64,000 nt of DNA from Parvicella sp964387945. GTDB taxonomy: Bacteria > Bacteroidota > Bacteroidia > Flavobacteriales_D > Parvicellaceae. Made by a program: the position numbers and the translations under genes. Under the pieces are notes generated by a model that worked only from the letters and a program-made list of their open reading frames with translations, did not search any database and was not told the origin of the DNA. Positions 42,993 to 52,571 of this stretch are shown here, piece by piece (the stretch's first letter is position 1; every line of letters begins with the position of its first letter). The stretch lies in the NCBI GenBank assembly GCA_964387945.1, contig CAYLYX010000008.1, positions 62,001 to 126,000 of the forward strand, given 5' to 3'.

Positions 42993-45900
42993 ATGAAAGT
43001 TTTTTATAAATTGTTCTTTGTTCAATTGTTGAGCATCTTACTGCTCTCCAATGTCTTAGCTCAAAGTGATTCTGCGAAGATCGCTAATGCTGAGATTGGA
43101 CTGAAAGTTTTCTATTCGTCTCCCGCAACGATAACTTACGTTACGGAAACATATGACATATCAGGTTTGCAATTTAGGTTAAGGCATGGCAAGTCATTGC
43201 ACAAGTTTTCTAAAAGTGTTATTGACGCTTATGTTCAGAATAACTTCGATTTCGATACGATTGAACCTTATTTCAAAGATTTCTTGGCCGTTAACCTTCC
43301 TGTAGACGCGCACACTGATGAGCCAGAACATAGTAAAGGTGATGATGATGACAATCCTTTTTTCACGAAGGTACTCAACGGTCCTTGTGTAAATATGGAT
43401 TTTGAGGAAGGAAATTTGAATGGATGGGAAATGTATGAAGGAGATGTAAACGGTAACCCTGCTGAGATCGTGAATACTACTCAGATTGGTGCTCCTGGAG
43501 CACATCACACCATCATGACACCCGGTGCTGACCCCATTGTTGGAATTCCTATGACCAATCCAAATGGTGGTAATTTTTCGCTACGTCTTGGAGATGGAAC
43601 AGGTACAGGAGCAAGAGCTGCAAGTATTCGACAAACGTTTTTGGTGGATGCCAACAATGCGGTGTTTACCTATAGTTATGCCGTTGTATTAGAAGATCCT
43701 TCTGGACATACGTTAGGTGAAAAGCCATTCTTTAAAGTAAACATGTATGATGAGGCTGGAGATCCTATTGCGTGTGGAGAATATCAGGTAGTAGCGAGCT
43801 CTGGAATGGATGCCTCATGGACTAATTATGGTGCAGGATGGTACAGAGACTGGCAGACGGTTTTTGCGCCTTTGGATGGATACATTGGGCAGAACGTTAC
43901 CATTGAATTTGTTTCTGGAGATTGTGATCAGAGTGGTCATTACGGTTATGCTTATGTTGATGCTGAGTGTTCTCCACTGGAGATTATTCCTCCGGGAACA
44001 CTTATTTGTGATGGAAACCCTGTGACACTTATGGCTCCTGCAGGAGCAGAATCTTACCTTTGGAATGATGCGTCCACCAATCAGAGTTTAACAACTTCTA
44101 CACCAGGTAACTATTCAGTAGAAGTTGTCCCAGTACAGGGTTCTGCTTGTTCGATTACCATGACCGCCACGGTTAGTGGTTCTGTGGGAGCTCCAATTGC
44201 AGATTTTTCAGCGGTTCCAAACTCCGTATGTGTTGGTGAGACCATTGACTTTACGGACTTATCAACCGGTACCAATGGAGCGGTGGTTGATTATTGGGAT
44301 TATAATTTTGGTGATGGTTCAGTCAACGCCTCTACGCAAGATGCTACACACGCTTATGCAACAGATGGTACGTATGATGTACAGTTCGTGGCGGGAGTTT
44401 TAGTGCCCGGTCAAGGCGGTTGTTACGATACGCTCGTTCAAACGGTGACCGTGAATCCTTCTCCAACTGCTGGATTTACGAATACTACTGTTTGTGAAGG
44501 GGCAGCAACCGACTTTACCAATACCTCTGTGGACGCTACAGGGATTGCGAGCTATGAGTGGGACTTTACGGACGATGGAACGATTGACGATCCTACTCAG
44601 AACCCAAGTTTTACTTATCCAAGTGCTGGAAATTATGATGCAACACTAATCGTTGTCTCCAATGGTGGTTGTTCGGATACGATAACACAACCAGTCACTG
44701 TCAATCAGTCGGCTACAGCATCGTTTAGCCAAACAGATGTGTGCGAAGGCAACACTATGACGTTTAACGATTTGAGTTCTACTCCTTCGGGTGCTATTAC
44801 TGATTGGGCTTGGGACTTTGGAGATGGAACAGGTACGAGCATAGCTCCAAGTCCAACTTATGATTATGGTGCTGCGGGAAGTTATGATGTTACACTGACC
44901 GTGCAGGCTGCTGGTGGTTGTAACGATGATACAACCATCACCGTGAACGTTTTTGAAAATCCTGTTGCAGATTTTGTGATCGACAATGTTTGTGATGGAG
45001 AAGCCTACGATTTTGTCGATAGTTCTAACCCAAATGGAAGCACCATCACGATTTGGGATTGGGATTTTGAGTCAGATGCTCTGGTGGATTTTTCTGGACA
45101 AAACACTTCACACACGTATCCTGCTGCTGGCAATTACGATGTGACACTTTACGTTGAAACACCAGAAGGCTGTTCGAATAGCATTACGCAGACAGTAGAA
45201 GTTTACGATTTGCCTGTGGCCGATTTTACTGCGGCTCAAGAATGTCAAGGAGTTTCTACGCAGTTTACAGATGCTTCTACCAGTACAGATGGTACAATTA
45301 ACGCATGGGCTTGGGACTACACTACCAACGGAAGCACGGATAACATTCAACAAAATCCTAGTCAAGTTTTAGGAGCAGCGGGTAGCTATACCACTTCTCT
45401 TACAGTGACTACGGATCTTGGTTGTTCAGATGATTTTTCAGCTACAGTAGTGGTAGATCCACTTCCTGATGCAGACTTTACATGGACAGATGTTTGTGAT
45501 GGAAACGCAATGTCTTTTACCGATAACTCTAACGTAGCATCAGGAACCATAACAGATTACCAATGGGATTTTGGAGACTTTATAGGAAGTGATATCAACC
45601 AAAATACATCTTACACCTACGGTAGTTCGGGAACATATGATGTGGTTTTGGCTGTTACAACAGATCAAGGCTGTGTTGACGCTCAAACGTACACTGTGGA
45701 GGTTTTTGAAAATCCCCTAGTTGACTTTACCTTTAATGATGGTTGTGATGGTACTCCAGTTAGTTTTGCCGATAATTCGACTATTTACACGGCATCTTCA
45801 GCTACTTATAATTGGGATTTTACATCCAATGGTTCTGTTGACTTTTCTGGAAACGCCACGGATCATACGTATCCAACAGATGGGTCTTACTTTGTAACAA

Positions 45901-47276
45901 TGGATGTGATTACCTCAGAAGGTTGTACGGGACAGTCCGTTCAAGAAGTTGTTATTCACCCTTCTCCTGTGCCAGGCTTTACCGGACAGAATGTATGTGA
46001 GGGCTTAACTGTAGATTTTGTTAATACCTCAGGAATTTCATCGGGAAGTATAACTTCTCAATTCTGGGATTTTGGTAATGGAAATACAAGTGCTGCTGTA
46101 GAACCTTCAGAAACTTTTGTAACAGAAGGGATTTATAATGTGTTTTTAGAAACAACGTCTGATCAAGGGTGTGTGGCGTCTACAACTGTTCCGATTGAGA
46201 TTTATCCTACTCCTAACGCACAGTTTCTAACCGCTGATGTCTGTGATGGATCAGACGTAAACTTTACTGATTTTAGTTCTGTTTCTAACACGTATACCAA
46301 TAACTCTATTGTCTCTTGGGATTGGGACTTTGGAACCAACCCAGCATCGGGAGCGCAAGGGCAATTTGCAAATAATCTTTATTCAGACCCTGGAACGTAT
46401 ACGGTTACACTAGACGTAGAAACGAATCATTCGTGTACAGATTCTTATCAATTTGATGTAACAGTCTATCCGAATCCAGAAGTTAGTTTTGAGTCGCCAA
46501 ACCCAGACGGCTGTACAGAGTGGTGTCCTACCATTACTAACACAAGTAGCATCGCCTCAGGAACTAATAACGCCTACCTCTGGAACTTAGGAGATGGAAC
46601 GGTTTCTACCGATGAGAATCCAGATCATTGTTTTTCAAATAACACACTGGTCGATGTTAACTACACGGTATCGCTTACCGTTACCAGCGATTTTGGTTGT
46701 GTAACGAGTGTAACTGAAACTGATTTCATTACGGTTTATCCCGAGCCAGTTGCTGCATTCAGTCATGAGCCTTTGGTTGGAGATATTTATAACCCTACTA
46801 TAGAGTTTATTAACGAGTCTCAAATAGCAGATATCTACGATTGGAATTTTGATAATTTAGGAACATCTGATGAAGAGCATCCAACGTTTACTTTCCCAAA
46901 TCAGGATAGCGGTATTTATGAAGTATGTTTGTACGTAGAGACGATCAATGGTTGCTTCAATAGTGTTTGCCATGATGTTGAAATAGAAGGTTATTCAAAC
47001 CTTTATGTACCCAATGCCTTTACTCCAGATGGCGATGGTGTAAATGATTTCTTCATGCCTTCCGTTTTTGGTTTCGAAGAAGATGGGTATGAGTTTATGG
47101 TGTTTGATAGATGGGGATTGTTGATCTACAGTACTGACAGTCAAAACGGCTCTTGGGACGGTATGTATAAAGGTCAGCCTTGTATGCAGGATACCTATGT
47201 TTGGAAGATCAAAGCCACTGATAAGTACAACGGAAAAAGTAAATCTTTCCTAGGTCACGTTAATTTGTTCAGATAA
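42993..47276 (+). CDS. Giant PKD-repeat surface protein with T9SS gliding-type C-terminal domain
   Basis: The 1427-residue protein has a signal peptide (ending NVLAQ), a conserved N-terminal segment, a lectin- or MAM-like galactose-binding fold around residues 130-330 (FEEGNLNGWEMYEG ... GYAYVDAEC), an Ig-like stretch, then about 11 PKD repeats (around 400-1330) with W-DFGDG/W-DF cores. Most repeats carry a Cys near the start (VCxG) and a Gly-Cys before the last strand, suggesting one disulfide per repeat. The end (VPNAFTPDGDGVNDFFMP ... FDRWGLLIYS ... GHVNLFR) is the CHU_C/TIGR04131 sorting domain for T9SS export. It is probably an adhesin or glycan-binding surface protein. Confidence 0.88.
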   Translation: MKVFYKLFFVQLLSILLLSNVLAQSDSAKIANAEIGLKVFYSSPATITYVTETYDISGLQFRLRHGKSLHKFSKSVIDAYVQNNFDFDTIEPYFKDFLAVNLPVDAHTDEPEHSKGDDDDNPFFTKVLNGPCVNMDFEEGNLNGWEMYEGDVNGNPAEIVNTTQIGAPGAHHTIMTPGADPIVGIPMTNPNGGNFSLRLGDGTGTGARAASIRQTFLVDANNAVFTYSYAVVLEDPSGHTLGEKPFFKVNMYDEAGDPIACGEYQVVASSGMDASWTNYGAGWYRDWQTVFAPLDGYIGQNVTIEFVSGDCDQSGHYGYAYVDAECSPLEIIPPGTLICDGNPVTLMAPAGAESYLWNDASTNQSLTTSTPGNYSVEVVPVQGSACSITMTATVSGSVGAPIADFSAVPNSVCVGETIDFTDLSTGTNGAVVDYWDYNFGDGSVNASTQDATHAYATDGTYDVQFVAGVLVPGQGGCYDTLVQTVTVNPSPTAGFTNTTVCEGAATDFTNTSVDATGIASYEWDFTDDGTIDDPTQNPSFTYPSAGNYDATLIVVSNGGCSDTITQPVTVNQSATASFSQTDVCEGNTMTFNDLSSTPSGAITDWAWDFGDGTGTSIAPSPTYDYGAAGSYDVTLTVQAAGGCNDDTTITVNVFENPVADFVIDNVCDGEAYDFVDSSNPNGSTITIWDWDFESDALVDFSGQNTSHTYPAAGNYDVTLYVETPEGCSNSITQTVEVYDLPVADFTAAQECQGVSTQFTDASTSTDGTINAWAWDYTTNGSTDNIQQNPSQVLGAAGSYTTSLTVTTDLGCSDDFSATVVVDPLPDADFTWTDVCDGNAMSFTDNSNVASGTITDYQWDFGDFIGSDINQNTSYTYGSSGTYDVVLAVTTDQGCVDAQTYTVEVFENPLVDFTFNDGCDGTPVSFADNSTIYTASSATYNWDFTSNGSVDFSGNATDHTYPTDGSYFVTMDVITSEGCTGQSVQEVVIHPSPVPGFTGQNVCEGLTVDFVNTSGISSGSITSQFWDFGNGNTSAAVEPSETFVTEGIYNVFLETTSDQGCVASTTVPIEIYPTPNAQFLTADVCDGSDVNFTDFSSVSNTYTNNSIVSWDWDFGTNPASGAQGQFANNLYSDPGTYTVTLDVETNHSCTDSYQFDVTVYPNPEVSFESPNPDGCTEWCPTITNTSSIASGTNNAYLWNLGDGTVSTDENPDHCFSNNTLVDVNYTVSLTVTSDFGCVTSVTETDFITVYPEPVAAFSHEPLVGDIYNPTIEFINESQIADIYDWNFDNLGTSDEEHPTFTFPNQDSGIYEVCLYVETINGCFNSVCHDVEIEGYSNLYVPNAFTPDGDGVNDFFMPSVFGFEEDGYEFMVFDRWGLLIYSTDSQNGSWDGMYKGQPCMQDTYVWKIKATDKYNGKSKSFLGHVNLFR

Positions 47277-47298
47277 TACGTAGATATATTTACATTTG
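47264..47298 (+). promoter_or_regulatory. Promoter for psd inside the end of the PKD gene
   Basis: TTTG at 47264-47267 (within the last codons of the preceding gene) and TACATTTG at 47291-47298 are 23 bases apart, matching the Bacteroidota promoter layout. The -7 box ends 6 bases before ATG 47305, predicting a near-leaderless transcript. Confidence 0.55.
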
Positions 47299-47304
47299 TC
47301 TCCA

Positions 47305-48183
47305 ATGGTTGAGATAAAGTATATCAACAGAGAGACGGGTGAAGAAGAAGTAGAGAATGTTCCTGGAGGAAGTGCCATGAAGTTTCTGTATAGTCACCCC
47401 ATTGGTCATTTTTCGCTTTGGTTTTTCATAAAAAGAAAATTTTTTAGTGCTTTATTTGGAAAGTACATGAGATCCAAAGCGTCTAAAAAGAAAATTGCTG
47501 GATTCGTTGAAGAACACAAGATTGATTTGTCTGCTTATATTGTCCCCGATGGTGGGTTTAGTAGCTTCAATGATTTTTTCTACAGAAAGGTAAAATCTGC
47601 TCATCGTCCAATTGGTGAAGGAGTGGTTTCTCCAGCAGACGGTAGAGTCCTTGTTTTTCCAGAACTAGAAGACGCGCAACGATTCTTTGTAAAAGGAACC
47701 TCTTTTGATCTTAAGACATTTCTTCAAAATGATGAACTAGTAGAGCAGTATAGAAACTGCGCCATGTGTATTGTTCGACTGGCTCCTGTTGACTATCATC
47801 GATATCATTTTCCGTTGGCAGGATTGCCTTCCAAGAGTGCTTTGATCAACGGTTTTTACTATTCAGTATCACCGTTGGCGCTTCGCAAGAATATGGAAAT
47901 ATTCTTACAAAACAAAAGGGAGTATACCACACTAGAAACGATGAGTCACGGAAAAGTTTTAATCTGTGATGTGGGCGCTACCTTAACGGGTGGAATTCGA
48001 CAGACCTATTCACCTGGAAAGGAAGTTGAGAAAGGAGATGAGAAGGGATATTTTTACTTTGGAGGTTCAACCTTGATCCTGCTATTCGAAAGAGGCAAGA
48101 TTACTTTTTCGGCTGACCTTGTTGCCAACACAAAAAAAGGTTTTGAAACATTGTTGAAGATGGGAGAAACCATTGGAAGCTAG
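47305..48183 (+). CDS. psd: Phosphatidylserine decarboxylase proenzyme
   Basis: This is a 292-residue protein from ATG 47305; a TTG at 47296 is rejected because it overlaps the -7 box. Features are VSPADGRVLVFPE, CIVRLAPVDYHRYHFPLAG (catalytic His region), YSVSPLALRKNMEIFLQNKREY and the self-cleavage-type GGSTLILLFE near the C-terminus (Ser becomes the pyruvoyl group). It converts phosphatidylserine to phosphatidylethanolamine at the inner membrane. The partner synthase PssA is at 59035. Confidence 0.9.
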   Translation: MVEIKYINRETGEEEVENVPGGSAMKFLYSHPIGHFSLWFFIKRKFFSALFGKYMRSKASKKKIAGFVEEHKIDLSAYIVPDGGFSSFNDFFYRKVKSAHRPIGEGVVSPADGRVLVFPELEDAQRFFVKGTSFDLKTFLQNDELVEQYRNCAMCIVRLAPVDYHRYHFPLAGLPSKSALINGFYYSVSPLALRKNMEIFLQNKREYTTLETMSHGKVLICDVGATLTGGIRQTYSPGKEVEKGDEKGYFYFGGSTLILLFERGKITFSADLVANTKKGFETLLKMGETIGS

Positions 48184-48196
48184 AATGCGTAAGCAA

Positions 48197-48231
48197 TTTG
48201 ATTCTATTATTGTAGTAGGATGCTAAATTTG
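48197..48231 (+). promoter_or_regulatory. Promoter of the propeller sensor kinase gene
   Basis: TTTG at 48197-48200 and TAAATTTG at 48224-48231 have a 23-base spacer, the same as the psd promoter. The -7 box ends 4 bases before ATG 48236, so the mRNA is probably leaderless. Confidence 0.5.
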
Positions 48232-48235
48232 TAGA

Positions 48236-51200
48236 ATGAGAGGAGTACTCCTAATCCTGTTTTGTAATCTATTCTTGTTGCTGTCAGCGCAGGAATATAG
48301 TTTTGTGCAGTATTCTGTAGAGGATGGTCTGCCGCAGACACAGGTGTATGCTTTGTCTTCTGATGATCAAGGGTATTTATGGTTGGGGACTGCTGGTGGA
48401 GCAGCTCAGTTCAATGGAAAGGAATTCAAGCACTTTAGTACGTCAAACGGACTCGTTGATAATAACGTATCAGACGTAAAGCAGTACGGTGGCTACACTT
48501 GGATTTTTACGAATAAAGGTGTTACAAGAATAGCGGGACAGGAAGTAGTAGCGTATGATTTAACAGATGCGCTAAAAGGAGGTTATGTTTCTACCGCAGG
48601 CTTTCGTTCAGAGACCAATACCCTCATTGTTGCCAACAAAGATGAAGAAGTCTATGAAATAAAAATAGATCAATCTAGTGAGTTGCTAGTGGCTTCTTCA
48701 GTAGAAATCGAACTCAATAAGTCGTATGAAAATATCCGAAAAATCTATGAGGATAGTGGCCATGACACTTGGATAGTAGGAGATGGTCTCATTGGATACC
48801 TAGATGTTAACAACACATGGAACGATGTGATCATCGAGGGTTCTGCGCACAACATTTCAGATATTGAGCAGGATAAAAATGGAGACTATTGGTTGAGTGT
48901 CTACGATGAAGGAATCTACCATTGGCGAAAGGGAATTCTGAAACACTATTCTTACGGAGATGGACTCGTTTCTTCGTTAATTAGAAATATATTTATTGAT
49001 ACCGAGGGACGTGTTTGGTGTGCGAGTAAAAGTGGGGTGTCTGTACTTAGAGAAGATGGTTTCTCAAATTTTGACACCAGAAATGGTTTGCCCAGCGATA
49101 ATATTGAGACCATATGCGAAGACCGTGAAGGAAACATTTGGCTGGCAAGCGATGGGGCAGGAGCTTTTCGATTTACTAGTGATGAGTTCGTCAACTATCA
49201 TGCTTCTAGTGGTTTGAATACAGAATATGTAATGACTGGTTTCCAAGATAGTCGTGGCGACTATTGGTTTGGGACCTACAATAATGGAGTAGTTCACTAC
49301 GATGGCGAAAACTACAACTATTTTAATGTAGAGAATGACAAGATTCTGAATAATGTGGTCTGGAGTTCACTCGAAGACTCAAAAGGTAGACTTTGGTTTG
49401 GAACTTCAAATGGCTTGGCGTTGTTTGAAGAGAACGAAATCGTCAATTTTTCGAAGGTAGACTGGCTACCCTCAGATAAGATCACTGCTATCTATGATTT
49501 TGAGGAAAAGCAACAAGTGTGGTTCGGAACGTCAAAGGGATTGGGTGTGGTAGGAGAGGATACGGCATATGCAATTTCTTCTTCAGATAATTTGTCACTC
49601 AAGAGCATTCGATCCATTGAGAAAGGAATTAATAATCAGGTTTGGTTGGGAACCTCTAATGGTATTGTAGTCTCTGATGGTACTTTCTTTGAACCCTGGA
49701 TCAACAATGATCAGCTAGAAGATAAGTTGGTGTATTGCATTAAAAACTACAAAGACTCTTTGTGGTTTATCGGTACAAGTAATGGTCTTTATTATACGGA
49801 TGGGATCAATGTGGAACGCATGATGCTGCATACCTCTTTTGGCGCCAATTTTATCAATTTTCTGGACATTGAACGCGACCGATACCTTTGGGTAGGAACA
49901 AACTATGGTGTTTTTGAGGTTGACCTACCGGCTTATTTCACCTCTCCTTCACAAGGGGTGATGCATCATAGAAAGAATAGCGGACTAAAGAGTGTGGAAA
50001 CTAACCTTAATGCAGTTTTTGTAGACGATAAGAATCGTGTTTGGATGGGAACAGGTAAAGGAACTGTGCGGTTTGATCGGTCGAAACGAAGAAATGAGGT
50101 AGTAGACTTAATTCCACTGGTTCAGATTGTAGAAATGCAGCTGGACTTAAAAGCTACGGATTGGTCTAAATTTTCCAATGATATCGATACCAGAACACAG
50201 TTGCCACAAGAACTGTCCCTATCTTCGAGAGAGAATTATTTAACGTTTTATTTTGAAGGGGTAAGCTTATCTCATCCAGATGAGGTCGTTTACAAGATTA
50301 AGTTGGATGGACTGGACGAAGATTGGACACCACCCATTGAACAAAGTTCATTTACCTATCCAAATCTATCTTACGGAAGCTATACGTTTAACGTGATTGC
50401 CAGTATCGATGGTAAGAATTGGTCAGATCCCGTTTCCATTTCCTTCGAAATTCGCAAACCCTATTACCTGACCTGGTGGTTCATCTTTTTGATGTTGTTG
50501 ATGCTATCCGGTTTGGTTTATATGATTTACCATCGTAGGAAGGTGGCAAGGGAGCAGAAGCTCAGAACAGAAAAGTTGTACTACAAGTCAAGACTATTGG
50601 CGCTTGAGCAGCAGACGCTTAATGCAAGTATGAACAGACATTTTATTTTTAACGCTCTTAACTCTATTCAGTACTATATCAATACGCAAGATCGAATTTC
50701 TGCCAACAAGTATTTGACCAGTTTTGCAAAGCTGATCCGTAAGAACCTAGACTCTTCTGTCAATGATACAGGAACAGTATCTCTTCATGATGAGTTAGAA
50801 AGACTTGAGTTGTACATCTCATTGGAGCACATGAGGTTTCAAAAGAAATTTGATTATGCCATTTCCGTGGATAAAAGCTTAGATCAGGAGTCGATTCAGA
50901 TTCCTCCAATGATTTTGCAGCCTTTTGTTGAGAATTCCATTTGGCACGGACTGTTGCCACAGGAAACTGGGGGTAAGATTTGGATCAGTATTTTTCCAAG
51001 AGGAAAGAACATCATTTTTGAAATCGAGGATAATGGTATTGGAATCGAAGAAAGTAGGAAGACAAAGACTGACAATGCTCACCATTCTAAGGGGATGTTG
51101 ATTACCTCTGGTAGAATTGAAATTCTTAAAAAAGTGACTCGCCAGCGCATGACCATTGTAGGGCCTTATCAAATTAATAATGTAGATGGAACCCCTAAAG

Positions 51201-51238
51201 GCACAAGAGTAGAGCTAGTTTTAGAGCAAGAAGTGTAA
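48236..51238 (+). CDS. Sensor histidine kinase: Reg_prop propeller, Y_Y_Y, TM and LytS-type kinase
   Basis: The 1000-residue protein has a signal peptide (MRGVLLILFCNLFLLLSAQ), then periplasmic beta-propeller repeats (WLGT..G-A-FN-, LPSDNIETICEDREGNIWLAS and similar, about residues 20-620), a Y_Y_Y domain (about 640-735), one TM helix (about 741-763, WWFIFLMLLMLSGLVYMIY) and a cytoplasmic LytS/His_kinase module with NRHFIFNALNSIQYYI (phospho-His near residue 800) and IPPMILQPFVENSIWHGL plus IEDNGIGIEESR for ATP binding. It lacks a response regulator domain and no regulator gene is adjacent, so a LytTR-type partner must be elsewhere. The ligand is probably extracellular. Confidence 0.9.
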   Translation: MRGVLLILFCNLFLLLSAQEYSFVQYSVEDGLPQTQVYALSSDDQGYLWLGTAGGAAQFNGKEFKHFSTSNGLVDNNVSDVKQYGGYTWIFTNKGVTRIAGQEVVAYDLTDALKGGYVSTAGFRSETNTLIVANKDEEVYEIKIDQSSELLVASSVEIELNKSYENIRKIYEDSGHDTWIVGDGLIGYLDVNNTWNDVIIEGSAHNISDIEQDKNGDYWLSVYDEGIYHWRKGILKHYSYGDGLVSSLIRNIFIDTEGRVWCASKSGVSVLREDGFSNFDTRNGLPSDNIETICEDREGNIWLASDGAGAFRFTSDEFVNYHASSGLNTEYVMTGFQDSRGDYWFGTYNNGVVHYDGENYNYFNVENDKILNNVVWSSLEDSKGRLWFGTSNGLALFEENEIVNFSKVDWLPSDKITAIYDFEEKQQVWFGTSKGLGVVGEDTAYAISSSDNLSLKSIRSIEKGINNQVWLGTSNGIVVSDGTFFEPWINNDQLEDKLVYCIKNYKDSLWFIGTSNGLYYTDGINVERMMLHTSFGANFINFLDIERDRYLWVGTNYGVFEVDLPAYFTSPSQGVMHHRKNSGLKSVETNLNAVFVDDKNRVWMGTGKGTVRFDRSKRRNEVVDLIPLVQIVEMQLDLKATDWSKFSNDIDTRTQLPQELSLSSRENYLTFYFEGVSLSHPDEVVYKIKLDGLDEDWTPPIEQSSFTYPNLSYGSYTFNVIASIDGKNWSDPVSISFEIRKPYYLTWWFIFLMLLMLSGLVYMIYHRRKVAREQKLRTEKLYYKSRLLALEQQTLNASMNRHFIFNALNSIQYYINTQDRISANKYLTSFAKLIRKNLDSSVNDTGTVSLHDELERLELYISLEHMRFQKKFDYAISVDKSLDQESIQIPPMILQPFVENSIWHGLLPQETGGKIWISIFPRGKNIIFEIEDNGIGIEESRKTKTDNAHHSKGMLITSGRIEILKKVTRQRMTIVGPYQINNVDGTPKGTRVELVLEQEV

Positions 51239-51320
51239 CTTTTTTGCAGAAAAACAGTAGATATAGTTGGAAGTTAAGTTTTTTTAGCGTAAATTCGTAT
51301 CGATAAGTGTATAGTGCACC

Positions 51321-51566
51321 ATGAAAAAAGAAAGAATCATATCAGTTTTAGTTGTTCTAGCCGTGTTGCTAGTTACGAGTTGCTCGAAAATCGAGCCTTT
51401 GAATGAAAAGAAGGCGGAATGTTGTGAGTCATCTTCTAATGACATGCAGGTAAACGCACTTATGATCAATGATAATGAGGGAGAAAGTGGATCGAGTGGG
51501 ATCACAGATCCTGATCATGATGGAGATCACGATAAAGATGATTCGTCAGAATCAAAAGAACAGTAA
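51321..51566 (+). CDS. Small acidic lipoprotein
   Basis: This 81-residue protein has a lipoprotein signal ending LLVTSC, with the lipidated Cys at residue 21, a CC pair at about residues 36-37, and a low-complexity acidic tail with DPDHDGDHDKDD, similar to the Asp-rich calcium-binding stretches of thrombospondin-type repeats. I know no named family. It sits 82 bases after the propeller kinase and ends at a strong terminator, so it could be read with the kinase gene, a possible accessory or calcium sensor, which is speculation. Confidence 0.6.
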   Translation: MKKERIISVLVVLAVLLVTSCSKIEPLNEKKAECCESSSNDMQVNALMINDNEGESGSSGITDPDHDGDHDKDDSSESKEQ

Positions 51567-51590
51567 AGAAGAAATTAATTCAATATACTA

Positions 51591-51624
51591 ACCATCCGTC
51601 AATCATGTCGGATGGTTTTTTTTT
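51591..51624 (+). terminator. Rho-independent terminator
   Basis: ACCATCCG (51591-51598) pairs with CGGATGGT (51609-51616) around a 10-base loop, followed by a nine-T run at 51616-51624. It ends transcription of the small lipoprotein gene and probably the upstream kinase. Confidence 0.85.
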
Positions 51625-51626
51625 AC

Positions 51627-52244
51627 ATGAATATCAGAAATTTGAGAATAATTGGGTTGGGGATGCTTACGTTGATTGTGTTTCCATTACTCGGATTTAT
51701 TCTTTTCTGGATTGTAGAAGGTCAGTATCAAACGATACTTGATATTTTTCAGACAAAATTGGGTGTTGGATATGAATTACTAATTGGGTTGGTGACGGGT
51801 ACAGCCTTTGGCTTTATTGCATGGCAGTTTGTAAAATCAAATTACATGAAGCCAGTATTAGAAAAGTATGGTCAAGTTGTTAAATCGCTGGACTTGAATT
51901 GGATGACCATTGTATTTCTGAGTTTTTGTGCGGGAGTAGGAGAAGAGCTCTTTTTTAGAGGTGTCCTTCAGGATTATTTAGGCGTAATTATTACTGCGGT
52001 AATTTTTGTGCTAATTCATGGATACTTGAACCCTTTCGATAAGATTATTTTCTCTTATGGATTACTTATGACCGCACTAATAATTGCGGTTGGATACCTA
52101 GATCGGTATGTCGGTCTAACATCGGCTATGGCGGCACATATGATGATTGATGTGGTTCTGTTTCACAAACTTTCCACTACTAACTTACTTCCTAACTCGG
52201 TGTGGATTAAATCGGACGTTCTGAACGCTCAAAATAGTCAATAA
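51627..52244 (+). CDS. CPBP-family intramembrane protease (CAAX-like)
   Basis: This is a 205-residue protein from ATG 51627; the ATG at 51612 is inside the terminator stem and is rejected. There are about six hydrophobic segments. The CPBP motif GVGEELFFRGVLQDYLG carries the catalytic EE-xxx-R, followed by FVLIHGY and SAMAAHMMIDVVLFH (two His sites). These inner-membrane metallo-proteases process prenylated or small membrane proteins and often act in bacteriocin immunity; the substrate here is unknown. It overlaps the convergent small gene at 52207-52551 by 38 bases. Confidence 0.85.
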   Translation: MNIRNLRIIGLGMLTLIVFPLLGFILFWIVEGQYQTILDIFQTKLGVGYELLIGLVTGTAFGFIAWQFVKSNYMKPVLEKYGQVVKSLDLNWMTIVFLSFCAGVGEELFFRGVLQDYLGVIITAVIFVLIHGYLNPFDKIIFSYGLLMTALIIAVGYLDRYVGLTSAMAAHMMIDVVLFHKLSTTNLLPNSVWIKSDVLNAQNSQ

Positions 52245-52551
52245 TAGCTTCCTTGATCAATTCCTCTTGCTCGTTTTCGCTGAGAGGAGGTAGAGCGTTT
52301 ACATTCTCAAAGTGCGGCCATCCATCTTCATCTTTCCCAGTATACTCATAGTATCCGTAGGGCTCTAATAAGGTACAGATAGCAATATGCATAACCTCTA
52401 TTTTCTGGTCTTTTTTGAGTTTTTGATAGCCTAAGTTGAGCTCTTGTAGCCCAATTATAAAGATAATGGATTGTAAATCTAGCTTCTCTTCAAAGTTTTT
52501 AGATATTTCCCCAACCAGCTCTCGCCACTTTTTTTCCAACTCAAAATTCAT
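52207..52551 (-). CDS. Small cytoplasmic protein of unknown function
   Basis: This 114-residue protein starts MNFELEKKWRELVGEI and is mostly helical, with IIFIIGLQELNLGYQKLKKDQKIEVMHIAICTLLEPYGYY and an aromatic segment DEDGWPHFEN. It has no signal peptide or membrane segment. Short proteins with this GYYEYTG...DGWPHFE pattern are conserved in Bacteroidota, I believe without known function. A -7 box (TAACTTTG) lies 4 bases upstream. The last 38 bases overlap the convergent CPBP gene. Confidence 0.65.
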   Translation of the reverse strand: MNFELEKKWRELVGEISKNFEEKLDLQSIIFIIGLQELNLGYQKLKKDQKIEVMHIAICTLLEPYGYYEYTGKDEDGWPHFENVNALPPLSENEQEELIKEAIIDYFERSERPI

Positions 52552-52555
52552 ATCG

Positions 52556-52563
52556 CAAAGTTA
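52556..52563 (-). promoter_or_regulatory. -7 box for the 52207-52551 gene
   Basis: Minus-strand TAACTTTG matches TAnnTTTG, ending 4 bases before ATG 52551. It is another near-leaderless case. Confidence 0.45.
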
Positions 52564-52571
52564 AGGACGAA

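Noticed and set aside
44200..46900. Periodic DNA similarity suggesting a CRISPR or tandem repeat array
   Set aside because: The periodicity is about 250-270 bases and comes from PKD protein repeats in an intact frame; there are no constant short repeats and spacers.
47296..47304. TTG start for psd
   Set aside because: It overlaps the -7 box TACATTTG, so it would lie before the transcription start.
51612..51626. Upstream ATG for the CPBP protease
   Set aside because: It is inside the terminator stem and U-run, so an RNA starting downstream would lack it; ATG 51627 is preferred.
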